A stretch of DNA of 64,000 bases, from NCBI GenBank assembly GCA_907165135.1, contig OU015569.1:1364001-1428000 (forward strand). The letters are read 5' to 3'. A program made the translations under genes and the position numbers. Positions 11,102-22,117 of this stretch are shown in pieces (the first letter of the stretch is position 1; every line of letters starts with the position of its first letter). This DNA is from Oikopleura dioica. Lineage: Eukaryota > Chordata > Appendicularia > Copelata > Oikopleuridae. The notes below the pieces were generated by a model that was not told the origin of the DNA, made no database searches, and saw nothing but the letters and a program-made list of their open reading frames with translations.

Positions 11102-14100
11102 ATGGGTGCAAATCAGGTTCGTTCGCTAGAGATTCACGCTCATTAGGCATTCACTGTAATTAGAGAAAAAGTCGATGTCCATGTGGCGTTTTTATAGTGA
11201 TATTTCAGGGTCGGCCGGCGAAACCTGAATCCCAAGGGAAGGGCTACCATCAACATGCTCCCCGGCTGCATGCGACCGCCAATGGGATCATTAATAAGCC
11301 TGTGCCTGTCCCTGGAAATGTGAGTGTTTATTTTCCTTGTCCATTTTTAAATACAGATATTTTCAGAAGGTTATCAGCGCCGGAGCGAAAGTTCTCGTCA
11401 ATGGGCAGCAAAGTGGATCTTATGACGGTAAGTAAAGGCTTTACTGAGCTGATGATAACGAAAGTAATTTTGTTCTTGTGTTTGATCAATCCTTTTTATA
11501 AGTCGCATTCAGTGACGATCATAAGTTCATCTTCGAATGATGGTTGTCAGCGGGGAAACTTTCTTGTTCCAATAAATTCCGTCGATATCATGCAACCATC
11601 GAGGCAACAAGAAGATCTAGCTCGCTATCCCTGGTTCCACGCTGGCATCAATCGCGAAGAGGCAAAGATCCTGCTCGACAGTGGAGTCGACGGTTCTTTT
11701 CTCATCAGAAACTCTGAGACCCAAGCTGGCCACTTTTCAATCTCGCTACGAGCACATGAAGAGCGAGAAGGAGCATCGAAAGACACGATCTATCACTACA
11801 GGATTCAGTACGTGGACGGGCTGTACCACATCACTCCTAGCCATCGATTCAAGTTCTTGTCCGATCTAGTAGAGCATCATCGGCAGAATCCTGACGGCTT
11901 AATAACAACACTTCGCTGTCCCGTCATTAGGCGCAGTTTTAATGCCCACAATGATCCACTGGATGAATGGGAAATCGACCGGCAACTTGTCTCCATAGAA
12001 AGCAGGCTTGGATCTGGTCAATACGGCGACGTCTATCGCGGAACCTACTCCCTAGGGATGGGACGCCGTCGATTGCCGTCGCCATGAAAACTCTTCGCGA
12101 CGAGAATCAAGTTTCCGACGATTTTCTCAAGGAAATGGCAGTCATGAAAAAGCTGCGTCATCGAAATCTACTCCCGCTAATCGGCGTCGTATCGAGGGAC
12201 AAACCGTATTTGCTCATCACCGAATTCATGAATCAAGGCAGCTTACTTGACTTCATTAAAAACGCGAATCCGATTACAATCAATCACTCCGTGCAACTTA
12301 GAATTGTTCTCCAGGTAGAGCAAACTCCAAAACTAGATAAAAAAATTAATTTCAATGAATTAGATTTGCGACGCAATGAAATATCTTGAACGCGAAAACT
12401 TCATTCACCGAGACCTGGCGGCGCGCAACTGTCTTGTTAAAGCCGACGATTGTAGCGACCAGCCGTTAGTGAAAGTTGCTGATTTCGGCCTCTCTCGTTT
12501 AGTCGACCCAGACGAAATCTACACTGCTTCGCAGGGCAAGAAATTCCCGATCAAGTGGACAGCACCTGAAGGCATCTCGCACAAGCGCTTTTCTGTCAAA
12601 TCTGATGTCTGGTCTTTTGGCGTTCTCTTTTGGGAAGTCAGCTCGTACGGGCTACAACCTTATCCAGGCATCGACATAGCGAACGTCTTCAGTATGCTTG
12701 AAAACGGAAAGAGATTGGACCAGCCTGACAACTGTCCAAGGGACTCTTATGATCTCATGAAGAAGTGTTGGCTCTGGGAACCTGACCATCGTCCTTCGTT
12801 CTCCAGCCTCTACGAGCGTCTGCTTCAGCTGATCGATCGAGAAAAGCGTTCAACAAATGGAGCTCCTGCTCTTCCAGACTACAGAAATCACCCATCAGTC
12901 AGGGAAGCTCCCGGTCACTTTTCGCCGAATATGAAGAGAGCTCAACCAACTCGACCTACATCCACCAGACCTTTGATGACATCCCACAATTCAGCATCTC
13001 ATATTCGAGAAAGACCTCACACAGCGATGGGTACCTCTCATGAGCAGCCATTTATTGTAAGTATTACCATTCACTACTGGACATTATTTTTAATTTCAAA
13101 ATAGCGAAACGAGCCCAAAAGAAAATCAGCTGGACTTCTTTCTCGGCTGAAACAGTCTTTTGGAAAAGGGAAGAGCAAGAAAACGCGTCCCCCTCAAAGC
13201 CAAGCCCTGCGAAATCCGAATCAAGCTGGCCCCGACGTGCTGCACCACCCTATGAGCTACCAGCAGCCAGTCCATCTCCACCAGCCAAGCAGTATGAACG
13301 CAGTTCCGAAATTCTCTTCCCAGGTCGCTACTCATAATCTTCATCATCATCACGCTTCGCACTTATCCCAGCATGAAGAGCCAATTCCTGACTTTTGGTT
13401 GTCGGGCAAGCAGCCACCAAATCACAGTAGGGAATTGGCGAAGCCCGTTCCCCTCAAACCACCTCGTCGCAGTCGCTCTCGGTCAGTTGAAAACCGCTAA
13501 ATAGCATTAAACAATAACCCGTTCAGCTCAAAGTCCGGTTCCGGCTCCTGCAGTTCACCTTCCTCCCAACCTCCTCTAGCTTTACCTCTTCCGCAAGCTC
13601 ATTCCTCACTCTTTTACGACACTCGAAATTTCAACTTATCAGAGTTGGGTTCTCCTCAAGTTGTTGAGCTAACTCCAACAAACTCCCAAGGTAGCAAAAT
13701 GCGCATATAAATATCATTTTCAAGCAGCGAATTCAGAAAATATCTGCGAAAACTCCTCGCAGAGTGACTTTTCATCGCTCCATTCAAGCGGAGGCCACGT
13801 TCAATATCAAAAAAGACCTCTCAAAAAACCACCTGGTGAGTTTTCAAAGACTCACCGTATTTCTCAAGCTTTCAGTTCCTCCTCAAGAAAAAATACACTC
13901 TCATGAGCGAATAAGCGACTTAGGCGCGCTTCATGGGCAACCAGGCCAGTCCGACGCTCGAACAGCCGAGCAAGACTTCGCAAAGGACGTTCAAACTTTG
14001 CTCTGTCTTCAAGTAAGCTCTATAAGCCTGGAAGATGACGACATAAAGTTCCTTCTATTCAGACGCGCCTTGTAGAGAGTCTGTCAAGTTCAATCAACAA

Positions 14101-14350
14101 GGACAAGAAGTCGGTAGTGCTGAGTTACGGACAGCGCTTGTGCGACTTCGGACAGCGGCTTCTTGAAGCTGAGCCATGCTATCTCCCGCTCAAGACCAAA
14201 TTCAAGTTCTCCGAAAAGCTAAGCTCAGTAAAATCCGAAGTGTCCGCGATTCTGAGTAATCAGACAAAAGGTACGCCAGCAATAAGTGTTAAGGGATCCC
14301 CCGATCTCGCCAACTTTGACCTCTATCTACTTTTTTTTGAGCTTACGTAG
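11102..14350 (+). CDS. Abl-type non-receptor tyrosine kinase (apparent frame break in the kinase lobe)
   Basis: Cytoskeletal signalling kinase. The start MGANQ (11102) fits N-myristoylation, as in ABL isoform 1b. The SH2 domain (11620-11940) has WFHAGI and FLIRNSE. The kinase has LGSGQYGDVY, VAMKTL, gatekeeper Thr in LITEFMN, HRDLAARN, DFGLSR and APE, and the C-terminal KFSEKLSSVKSEV resembles the F-actin-binding domain. Likely later exons: 12364-13056, 13105-13481, 13527-13690, 13725-13835, 13876-14012, 14063-14350. Near 12050 the frame shifts by one base between GTYS and GTPSIAVAMK with no possible intron, so this is a sequence error, an allele, or a lesion. No convincing SH3 domain is seen between 11346 and 11600. 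Confidence 0.85.
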
Positions 14351-15495
14351 GAAGCTGGTTTTGGGCGCATTAGAAAGCCCGCTTCGAAAGGAGCAAATTC
14401 TGGTAGAATCAGCTTGCCAGCAAAACATTCGCTTATGCATCACAGGCCGTCAAAGTGATTAACATTTTGAAAAATGGCCATTTTAGGTCATTTTCAAATC
14501 GTATCTACTTTTTTTTGGGCTTTGGGATTCAAAATCTTTTTCGTTTATCTAAAAGTATAGACGCTAATCTTTATTTTTTGGTAGAATCAGCATGATCGGG
14601 TAAGTTAATAAAAAAATTCTAGTTGTAAAACTTTTTGAAACCATTTTTGGCCTTATTTGGGTGTTAGAATGCTCTCTAGCGCTAACAATTGGCCGAAAAT
14701 TCTAGTGCGGCTATTATATTCGTAATCTTCACATTCTAAGCTTTCGAAAGAGCCCTTGTTTGTGTTATTTCGATGACAATGAAAAATCGAAAAAAATTGC
14801 GATTTTCACGCTAAGTACAATTTACATGCATTTTCCCGAACTTTGGGAGCCAAAATTTCGGGGATGCATTTATGTAAAGGGGTACTATCATATATCAAAA
14901 TGATCCTCAGAACACGAGGAATCTAATCATAGGCAATAATGACCGATGCCAAAGTTTTGAAAAATCGGGGGGTGATCCCTTAAATACAAAGCTCACTCCA
15001 TTCAGACGGAACTCGTTTGACCCGATACAGCCACGAACTTGTGAATCTGTTGAAATAACAATACAAAGTAATCTTCCTCTTTGCGTATCTATCCTTTTCT
15101 TGAAATTTGTCACATTTCTATCCGCAACTGCTTCTAACTAACAGTGAATATCTTCAAATCTTCGCCTCCTCTTCGAATGAAAAAAACTCACCCACTGAAA
15201 CTCAATATATTGATAATATTCAATCGAAATCGTCGTTCTTGCTAATCAGCTCTTTTTTAAATGATAAGAGCTTATTGCGAAATTATCAGAACTCATTCAG
15301 GAGATTTGCATGCATACGATCGGAGAATCCGCTGCTAGATTCTGCATCTAAATAAAGCAAACAATTATTTTCAACTTGACCAGAGGGCGGGAGCGTCTGC
15401 ACATAACCTTGGGGCGTAACCAAATATTTTTATGCACAGATCGGTCTTTATATTGAACTTACGCAGCGGTCAGCTTCTTTTCGCAAGATATCAAA
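14351..15495. other. Spacer of 1.1 kb, no gene recognised
   Basis: AT-rich, with several poly-T tracts and no open frame with protein-like composition. Short recurrent pieces (for example GGTAGAATCAGC at two places near 14400 and 14580) hint at decayed repeats. Confidence 0.4.
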
Positions 15496-16839
15496 ATGGT
15501 CGAGGAATACATTGAATTGAGAAATGGAGCCAAAATGCCCCGAGTCGGCCTTGGTACCTGGCAAGCGCCTCCAGATCTTACCAAGGCGGCGATAAAATGC
15601 GCGGTAAAATCTGGCTACAGGTAATCATGCATACTTGATCGATGGTTGTTAATGCTTCTGCCTAGGTTGTTGGACACTGCGAATGATTATTCAAACGAGC
15701 ATGTGATTGGGGAAGCACTCGAAGAGCTGTTTTCCGAGGGCGTCGTCAAGCGCGAAGAACTCTTCATCCAGTGCAAGCTCTGGAACACCAACCATCGACC
15801 TGAACACGTCAAGCAAGATCTTCTTGACACTCTTCACGACCTCAAGCTTGACTACGTCGACTCGTTCGTGATCCACTGGCCTCAAGCGGTCCCTAGCAAT
15901 GGAAAATACTGCGCCAAACGATCTGGTAACAGAAAACTGTTTCAAATAGAAATAAAAACTATTTAAAGATGGCTGTTCTTTGGCTCACGAATCGAAAAAG
16001 ACAATGTTCCCTGTCGACGATGATGGCTACTGGTGTACTGATAAAGAGTCGCACTACGTGGACACATGGGCGGTGATGGAAACTCTCGTCGACGAAGGAT
16101 TGACTAGATCGATCGGCCTTTCTAACTTTAACCGTCGCCAGGTCAAGAAAGACTCTCTTTCATTTGTTTTTCATCCTATTCTCAGGTGGAAGAGATCCTC
16201 AGCGTCACGAAAAAACACTTCCCCTGTGTCCTCCAAAACGAGAGCCATCCTTATCTCCACGAGCTCGACCTGCGCAACTTTTGCCGCATCAACAGGATCG
16301 CCTTTCAAGCGTACTCCGCCTTAGGAAGTGCTAATCGACCTTGGCGAAACTTCGGGAGCATCACTTCTGGCGCTCCAAAAACTGGTCACGAAATTCTCGA
16401 GCACCCTGACATTTTGAAAATCGCTCAGAAATATGGAAAATCCACTGCCAAGTAAAACTTATTATCGATAGATTAGCATTACTTTGCTTTTAGTGTTGTC
16501 ATGCGATGGCATCTACAAATCGGAGGAACTCTTGTTGCAAAGTCAACTAATCCTGGAAGAATTGAAGCAAACTACAAAGTGTGGGATTTCGAACTAACTC
16601 AGGAAAGGGGCTTTAGAAGCATGAGTTTTGTATTGAATGCATTCATCATTTCTGTACTGTTTTAAAGCTCAAATAAGGATGAGATGAGCGTATTCGAAGA
16701 GCTCAATGTCGGCTGGCGACATTTAATTTGGCCCGAGACGTCCAATCATCCCGACTTTCCCTTCAAAGATGATCTCCCCACGATTACGTCCTGCAGAAGC
16801 CTGATCCGAGACTTTTCCAAAGAAGTTAAATATTTATAA
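15496..16839 (+). CDS. Aldo-keto reductase (AKR1 type)
   Basis: NADPH-dependent carbonyl reductase with a TIM barrel. Exons 15496-15620, 15666-15925, 15969-16141, 16186-16451, 16494-16602 and 16678-16839 give 364 residues. The catalytic tetrad is visible: Asp and Tyr in DTANDYSNE, Lys in CKLWNTNH and His in VIHWPQA. The nucleotide-binding part [18 protein letters not shown] is typical. A ~30-residue insertion (around residues 125-165) after the His motif and a long C-terminus make it longer than the ~320-residue norm. The last intron (16603-16677) starts GAAAGG if the conserved DFELTQ-DEM junction is kept; a GT donor at 16630 would add nine residues. Confidence 0.9.
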
Positions 16840-16982
16840 ACAAAAACTCACCATTCCTATTTTCTCATCTGTGAAAAACACCTTTCACTGCGTTTACATC
16901 TTTGCTGTTACATGTATTGGACAAAAAAAATCAATCAGTGACCACAGTCAGCCCTACTGGGAGAAGGCTACTCCTGATAAGC

Positions 16983-16988
16983 AATAAA
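16983..16988 (+). terminator. AATAAA polyadenylation signal, probably of the aldo-keto reductase
   Basis: Exact AATAAA 143 bases after the stop codon and just left of the inverted-repeat element. Confidence 0.4.
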
Positions 16989-17016
16989 TAGAAAAATAAT
17001 TATTTTGTGTGTGTGT

Positions 17017-17390
17017 CTAGGTCTAGGATTGGGGGTGACCGATGGTGGTCCAAAAAAAGTTGCTCGGGATGAATCACCAAAAGGTGGTGATCGGGTTTCT
17101 CGGATCACCAGAGCTTGGTGATCGAGACTCGATCCTGGTGATCCGCTGGTGATTGTTAGCAGAAAATTTTTGCAGATTTGCTAGTTTTAACGCAAAAGGT
17201 CATATTATTATATATTGGGCAAAATAAGCCTATCAATTAAGCTGATCGAAGAAATAACAGGCACTGATTTTCACATCTGGCCTCGATCACCAACCTCTGG
17301 TGATCGGAGAACCCGATCACCATTTTTTGGTGATCCGTCCTGAGCAAATTATTTTGGATCACCAACGGTCACCCCTAATCCTAGACCTAG
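17017..17390. mobile_element. MITE-like element with ~108-bp terminal inverted repeats
   Basis: The left arm, starting CTAGGTCTAGGATT (17017), and the right arm, ending AATCCTAGACCTAG (17390), are reverse complements over about 108 bases with roughly 85-90% identity by eye. The arms are built from repeated GGTGATC/GATCACC units. The AT-rich centre (~17150-17270) has no coding frame. Both flanks are GT repeats, so any target-site duplication is masked or the element inserted into a GT microsatellite. It could fold into a long hairpin. Family membership is unknown. Confidence 0.8.
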
Positions 17391-17448
17391 GTGTGTGTGT
17401 GTGTGTTTTTTTTTTTCTTTGCAGATGATATCATGTCCTGGTTTCAGA

Positions 17449-19094
17449 ATGGAGGACGATAAGGAAAACACGCCGGATAGGCGTCGCCAATCTCAAAGCC
17501 AGAATCGTCGTCGTTCTCAGCGACGAACTAATAGCCAGTACGATACTCAGAGCTTCTTATCAAAGGCGAATGAGACAATTCGCGACATTCAAAAGAAAAA
17601 AGATGATCTTGATAAACTAAGCAAGAAGCGCGAGCTTGAGGGAGAGGATGATATGAACAAGTATGATTTTTTCATTTGAAATTTTAGTAGTTTTTGCTCA
17701 GGTTGACCGATGGAATCACGGATTATGATGACTTGCGAGCAGTGCACGAGGATGATCCGACTGCTGACTTGTTTGTGGACGATAGCGCTTTTCTTATCAA
17801 GTGCATCGATCTTTTTGGCAAAGACGCGAGCGAGTTTGACTTCAAAATCGGAAAGAATTCATAAATCAGGCATCAGATCTTGACTTTCGAATTTAGATGA
17901 TTACTTCGATCAGATTGTGGCTAACAACGGAGAGAGCGTTCGATCCCGCGAGTTTTGGGACAACATGGACCAGGTTCAGAACATCCGATCTCTCCGGGAC
18001 GAGTGGGTTCCAAAGTGGACGGTTAGTTCGGATTTTTTACAATAAATTAAATTATTTCTATTTAAGAAATTTCGTGGACGCGCGATCATCAACGAGCACG
18101 TCTTGAATTACCAAGAGACTTTCAAGAATGTCTCTCTTCGAAGAGTCATTACAGTCAGGCGAAAGAAGAGCGTCACATTCGAGGTTTGAGCCGTCACAAT
18201 TATCCGCTTTCACTCAATATTTTATTCTTTCAGGCGATTTGCGCTGATGTCATCGAAAAAGGAGGCATTGAGAAGGTCAAGCGACGACGACACGGCGACG
18301 ACGATGCTGGGTAATATTCTTCCTTGTTATTACTTTTGTCTCATTTTGAAAATTCAGAGAAGAGCAGCGAGTAGCACAGGGAGACACAGAGTCCACGAAC
18401 GACGAGTATGAACAGAAACGAATTCTGAAGACTGTGCTGGCCGACTTCCAGTGGAAAGCCAATCAATTCAAGGATCAGGAAGATGCAGAGCCACTTCTCT
18501 ACTGGGAGTTCGTCATGGCCCCGGACTTTGCCGAGACTATCGAGAATATCTTCTACCTGAGCTTTCTCGTCAAAGATGGCTCGGTCACGCTTTTCGTAAG
18601 TCCCCTTCTTTTTGGTAGAAATTGACAGGTATATTCAGACTGATAAAGATTGGAACCTGACTGCGTTGGTGCCAAACTACCGACGGCTCCAGGAGAAAGA
18701 GTGCAAGTTCGCGTTCGAACACGATGGAAACGGGATGCTGAAGAAATACGAACCTGATGATGAGTTGTTTGCCTTCGCCGAGCAATACATCAAGCGAAGC
18801 AAGGAGCACTTCGCAGGTAAGATTTTTAATGATATTTAAGGATTTTGACGGCCCTATATTCACTTAATTTTAGAGCTCAAGAATAAGCATGTGATGGACC
18901 GCAAGTACGTTGAATACGGCGGGCACCCCCTCCTCTCTAAAGTGTCCCACGTGCATTTGACGATGGGAGAGCACGCTGCATTCGTCCAGCACTTCCAGAA
19001 GAAGGCCGAGAAGTCTGGTCAACCGTGGAAGCCACCACTTCGACGAAAAGAGAAGGACCCTGACGCGAAGAAAGAAAAGCGAAAGAGAAAATAA
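17449..19094 (+). CDS. NSMCE4A: SMC5-SMC6 complex subunit NSE4
   Basis: Kleisin bridging the SMC5/SMC6 heads in DNA repair. Exons 17449-17660, 17702-17850, 17897-18021, 18067-18183, 18234-18310, 18358-18595, 18639-18816 and 18874-19094 give ~438 residues. The diagnostic C-terminal winged-helix segment reads YWEFVMAPDF then TIENIFYLSFLVKDG. The N-terminus is Arg/Gln-rich and the last 20 residues are strongly basic. Intron 2 (17851-17896) begins GAAAGA (GA-AG). An in-frame ATG at 17425 is also possible; 17449 was chosen because it follows a TTTCAG acceptor. The AATAAA at 19090 overlaps the stop codon. Confidence 0.9.
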
Positions 19095-19095
19095 A
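19090..19095 (+). terminator. AATAAA overlapping the NSE4 stop codon
   Basis: The hexamer includes the TAA stop (19092-19094). If used, the 3' UTR would be only a few tens of bases. This is seen in the sequence; its use is not proven. The 460 bases up to AP-2 sigma are AT-rich and hold nothing I recognise. Confidence 0.4.
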
Positions 19096-19554
19096 CTTGT
19101 TTTTTTTTTTTGAACCCAGCTCCTCAACTGTGGAGGGTTTTGGACCACCGCGATATTTGAATTTTTTTGCACCTTATTAGAAAATGTCTGTTGCTCGAAT
19201 TTTCCCGTTCAAGGCTTCAGGCATCCTTTCTTCATTTTTTATGCTTAGGAACACCACACTCATTTTTTAACAGAAAAGTCTTATAATTTATAAGTTATTA
19301 AATACTGCCTCACTCAGCCAATGCGTGCTTGACACATACCTTCCTGACAGATTCCTTTCAAATGCTTTTTTTTATTTAGCTAACCGAGTTCAAATTTTTA
19401 TTAAAAATTTCAAATTAGTCAACAATCCTTTTTTTCTGCCTCTCTTTTATTGCTGAATTTATTGAAAACTGAAAAGAATTTTGCTCCACAGACAGATACA
19501 ATTTTAAAAAATAAATCCCACACACAAACAAATCAGTGAAGATCTTTTTCTAGC

Positions 19555-20096
19555 ATGATTCGCTTTATTCTTATCCAAAATCGTGCTGGAAAGACTCGGC
19601 TCGCAAAATGGTACATGCAGTTCGACGATGACGAGAAACAAAAGCTCATCGAGGAGGTCCACGCTCTGGTGACGATTCGAGACGCAAAGCATACGAACTT
19701 TGTTGAATTCAGAGATTACAAGGTTCGTCTTTTGTCTTGTCTTTTTGCGAAAGAGGTTGCCTATTAACTTGCTTATTTCAAATCATAGATTATCTACAGA
19801 AGGTACGCTGGACTGTTCTTTTGCCTCTGCGTGGACGTTAACGATAACAATTTGAAGTATCTTGAGGCCATTCACAACTTCGTCGAGGTACTTGCACTCC
19901 AGTTAGTTCTAAAGGCTCATCAAAAGTCCAAAAGGTGCTGAACGAGTACTTCCACAATGTGTGCGAGTTGGACCTTGTTTTTAACTTCTACAAGGTGTAC
20001 ACGGTCGTGGACGAAACATTCCTGGCTGGGGAGATACGAGAGACGTCGCAGAACAAGATCATCCGCCAGTTGCAAACACTCTCGCAGCTCGAATAA
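19555..20096 (+). CDS. AP2S1: AP-2 clathrin adaptor complex sigma subunit
   Basis: Small subunit of the plasma-membrane clathrin adaptor that helps bind dileucine cargo signals. Exons 19555-19722, 19789-19887 and 19935-20096 give 142 residues, exactly the vertebrate length. It is almost identical to vertebrate AP2S1 over most of its length: [20 protein letters not shown] at the start, then [27 protein letters not shown] and EIRETSQ. AP-1 and AP-3 sigma chains differ at these positions. AATAAA lies at 20143. Confidence 0.98.
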
Positions 20097-20142
20097 GCAC
20101 TGCTCATTATCCCCTGCTGGCTTCTGTACGTGACATAAGATG

Positions 20143-20148
20143 AATAAA
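20143..20148 (+). terminator. AATAAA polyadenylation signal of AP2S1
   Basis: Exact AATAAA 47 bases after the stop codon. Confidence 0.6.
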
Positions 20149-20405
20149 TACTGTACTCGAGAATAGAAAAGCTTAACTGGCCGAGAGTGTCTTCTTCTTT
20201 GTAAATCTTTCCCTCGATTTCTACCGACTTCCGACTTCAATTACCGTTCTACTCCTATTTTAGTTCAATCATTCAAACAAATATCCAGCTGCAATATCAA
20301 TTCACATGTTTTACTACTTTTATTCCTCGTGGCTGTAAGAAAATGAGCCAAACATTACACACACGAACTTTCTTAAAAAATCCTGGCTATTTCTTACTCC
20401 CCAGA

Positions 20406-22081
20406 ATGGCATTGAGTCGGGCAGCAGCTCACTGGGGATTACACACGAAAAATTGGGTGTTGATTAACTGTGATCGTCAATGCTTAGGTACTCTCTTTCA
20501 ATCATTTATTTCGCATGCTAGTTTTTACTAGATGAAGTCTCGCGAATCGCTGCGGACGCGCTCCAAGGCCGCAACAAAGTAATCTTCACGCCAAAACGCG
20601 ACATCGGCGACCACGTGGTTCTCTACAATACGCGCAAGATCGCTCTCGAAGGAAATCAGTGGGAAGAGCACACTTATCACCAAAAATTGGACTGGTCCAT
20701 GAAACGCTTAAAATCGTACTACAAGAACACGCACGAGCGAACGGAACGAGAGGCTCGTCTCAGACGAAACTTTTGGATCACTGCCGAAGAAGCACATCTA
20801 TTAGGTAATCATAGATTTTACGATATTTAGTAATTAACGAGCTAGATCCAACTTACGTTGTGCGCGCAGCTATTTACGACAAACTTCTTGGCGGGAGAAA
20901 TTCTGACAAGGACGCCTCGATGGCCAGGTGTATTGCTTATTCTGATCGGGAAGTGCCAAAAGATATTCTACAAAATATAAACGGTACGCTTCACCTTTTC
21001 GTTTGTTTATTTTTGGTAATATGGGTAAAAGGAAGTAATTATAATTGGAGAACGAGAATAAACAAGTAAAAGAGCCTATACAATAAGATCAATTATTATC
21101 AATCTGATTTCGCAGTGCCGCCAATGAGGGTTGAAAAAACCCCAGTTTCTTCTGGCTCAACTTTTCCCTTTTTCTTTCTGTGCTGAATATACAGCCAGAT
21201 GAAGTACTGTACGTATTTGGCGATGAAAAAGAACGCCCCGATCACGCTAAAGAGAACTTTACTTTGGGCGTTGAAAACTCAATTTTACCCAAAAGCAATC
21301 GCCCATTTTCGTGCTTCCGTTTCGAGGTCCTTGCAAAGGCAGTTGTATATTCGATGGTCGCCTGGATAAGTGGCGACGTATGCGTTCACAGATTTGTTTT
21401 TGCATTTTTCAAAGCAAAATTGTTTAATTGGATCGTCACTGTTTTCCATCGCTTAAAAATTGATACACTCTATGGTCATTTTCAAGTGTCAAATTTTCGG
21501 GAGACATAGAAGAGAGTCATTATTGTTACCTTGGTATGTATCCGCTTTGGAGGAAATTGAGCCCATTTTCTCTGGCTGATTTATATCCTTTTTCGGATTT
21601 TCGATTAAAAATAGTTTCTTCGGGGCTGGTACGTTTTTGAGCAAGTTTACGATCGGCGAGTTACTCATTCGTAAAACTAATCAAAGGCGCTGTAATTTTT
21701 TTATTGCTATGATCATCTTTGACCGACAATTAAAATCCATTGCGATTGTCGATAGATACAAATGAGGGGTAATCATGCACTTCAGAAATCGCCGATTTAC
21801 CTCCCGTAACAAAGAAGCTTTCCGACTATACTGCCGAAGAGCGAGCCGCGTTTCCTCAAATTGTTTCAGCATCGGATGAAGCTAGAATTTACGAAACAGA
21901 CGATCTTAAAGAAAAATACTTTTGGGATAAGACACTCGCCGAAAAGATGGGCGATATTGGGTCTGAGGAAGAACTTCAGTTTTATAAAGAGCAGGGCTTT
22001 GATGAGTTCGTTACGCAGCCAGGCGAAAAGCGACGTACTAATGTACAAGCTTTCAATCGTATTAGAAGGAAATTCCGATAA
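20406..22081 (+). CDS. MRPL13: Mitochondrial 39S ribosomal protein L13
   Basis: uL13m of the mitochondrial large ribosomal subunit. Exons 20406-20487, 20532-20804, 20846-20983 and 21786-22081 give ~262 residues. The uL13 motifs are ALQGRNKVIF, GDHVVLYNTRKIA and VVRAAIYDKLLGG, followed by PKDILQNIN. The last exon matches the family's C-terminus (LPPVTKKLSDYTAEERAAFP) and then extends ~60 residues beyond the human end with a charged tail. The final intron is 802 nt, huge for this region, and holds a separate gene on the other strand. The start follows CCCCAG. The asteroid-type gene starts 36 bases after the stop. Confidence 0.9.
21099..21668 (-). CDS. Small single-pass membrane protein nested in the MRPL13 intron
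   Basis: Exons on the minus strand: 21668-21530, 21451-21289 and 21246-21099, giving 149 residues with GT-AG introns of 78 and 42 nt in matching phase. An N-terminal charged region is followed by a Cys-rich stretch (CFEKCKNKS, YNCLCKDLE), one transmembrane helix (~residues 97-118, VIGAFFFIAKYVQYFIWLYI) and a short basic then acidic tail (HRKKKGK). No signal peptide is evident, so the orientation is uncertain. I do not recognise the family. Codon use and splice phase support a real gene although each exon is short. Confidence 0.7.
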
Positions 22082-22117
22082 AGATTGAATACTGACTTTG
22101 GCGGCGTTTAGACTGGG

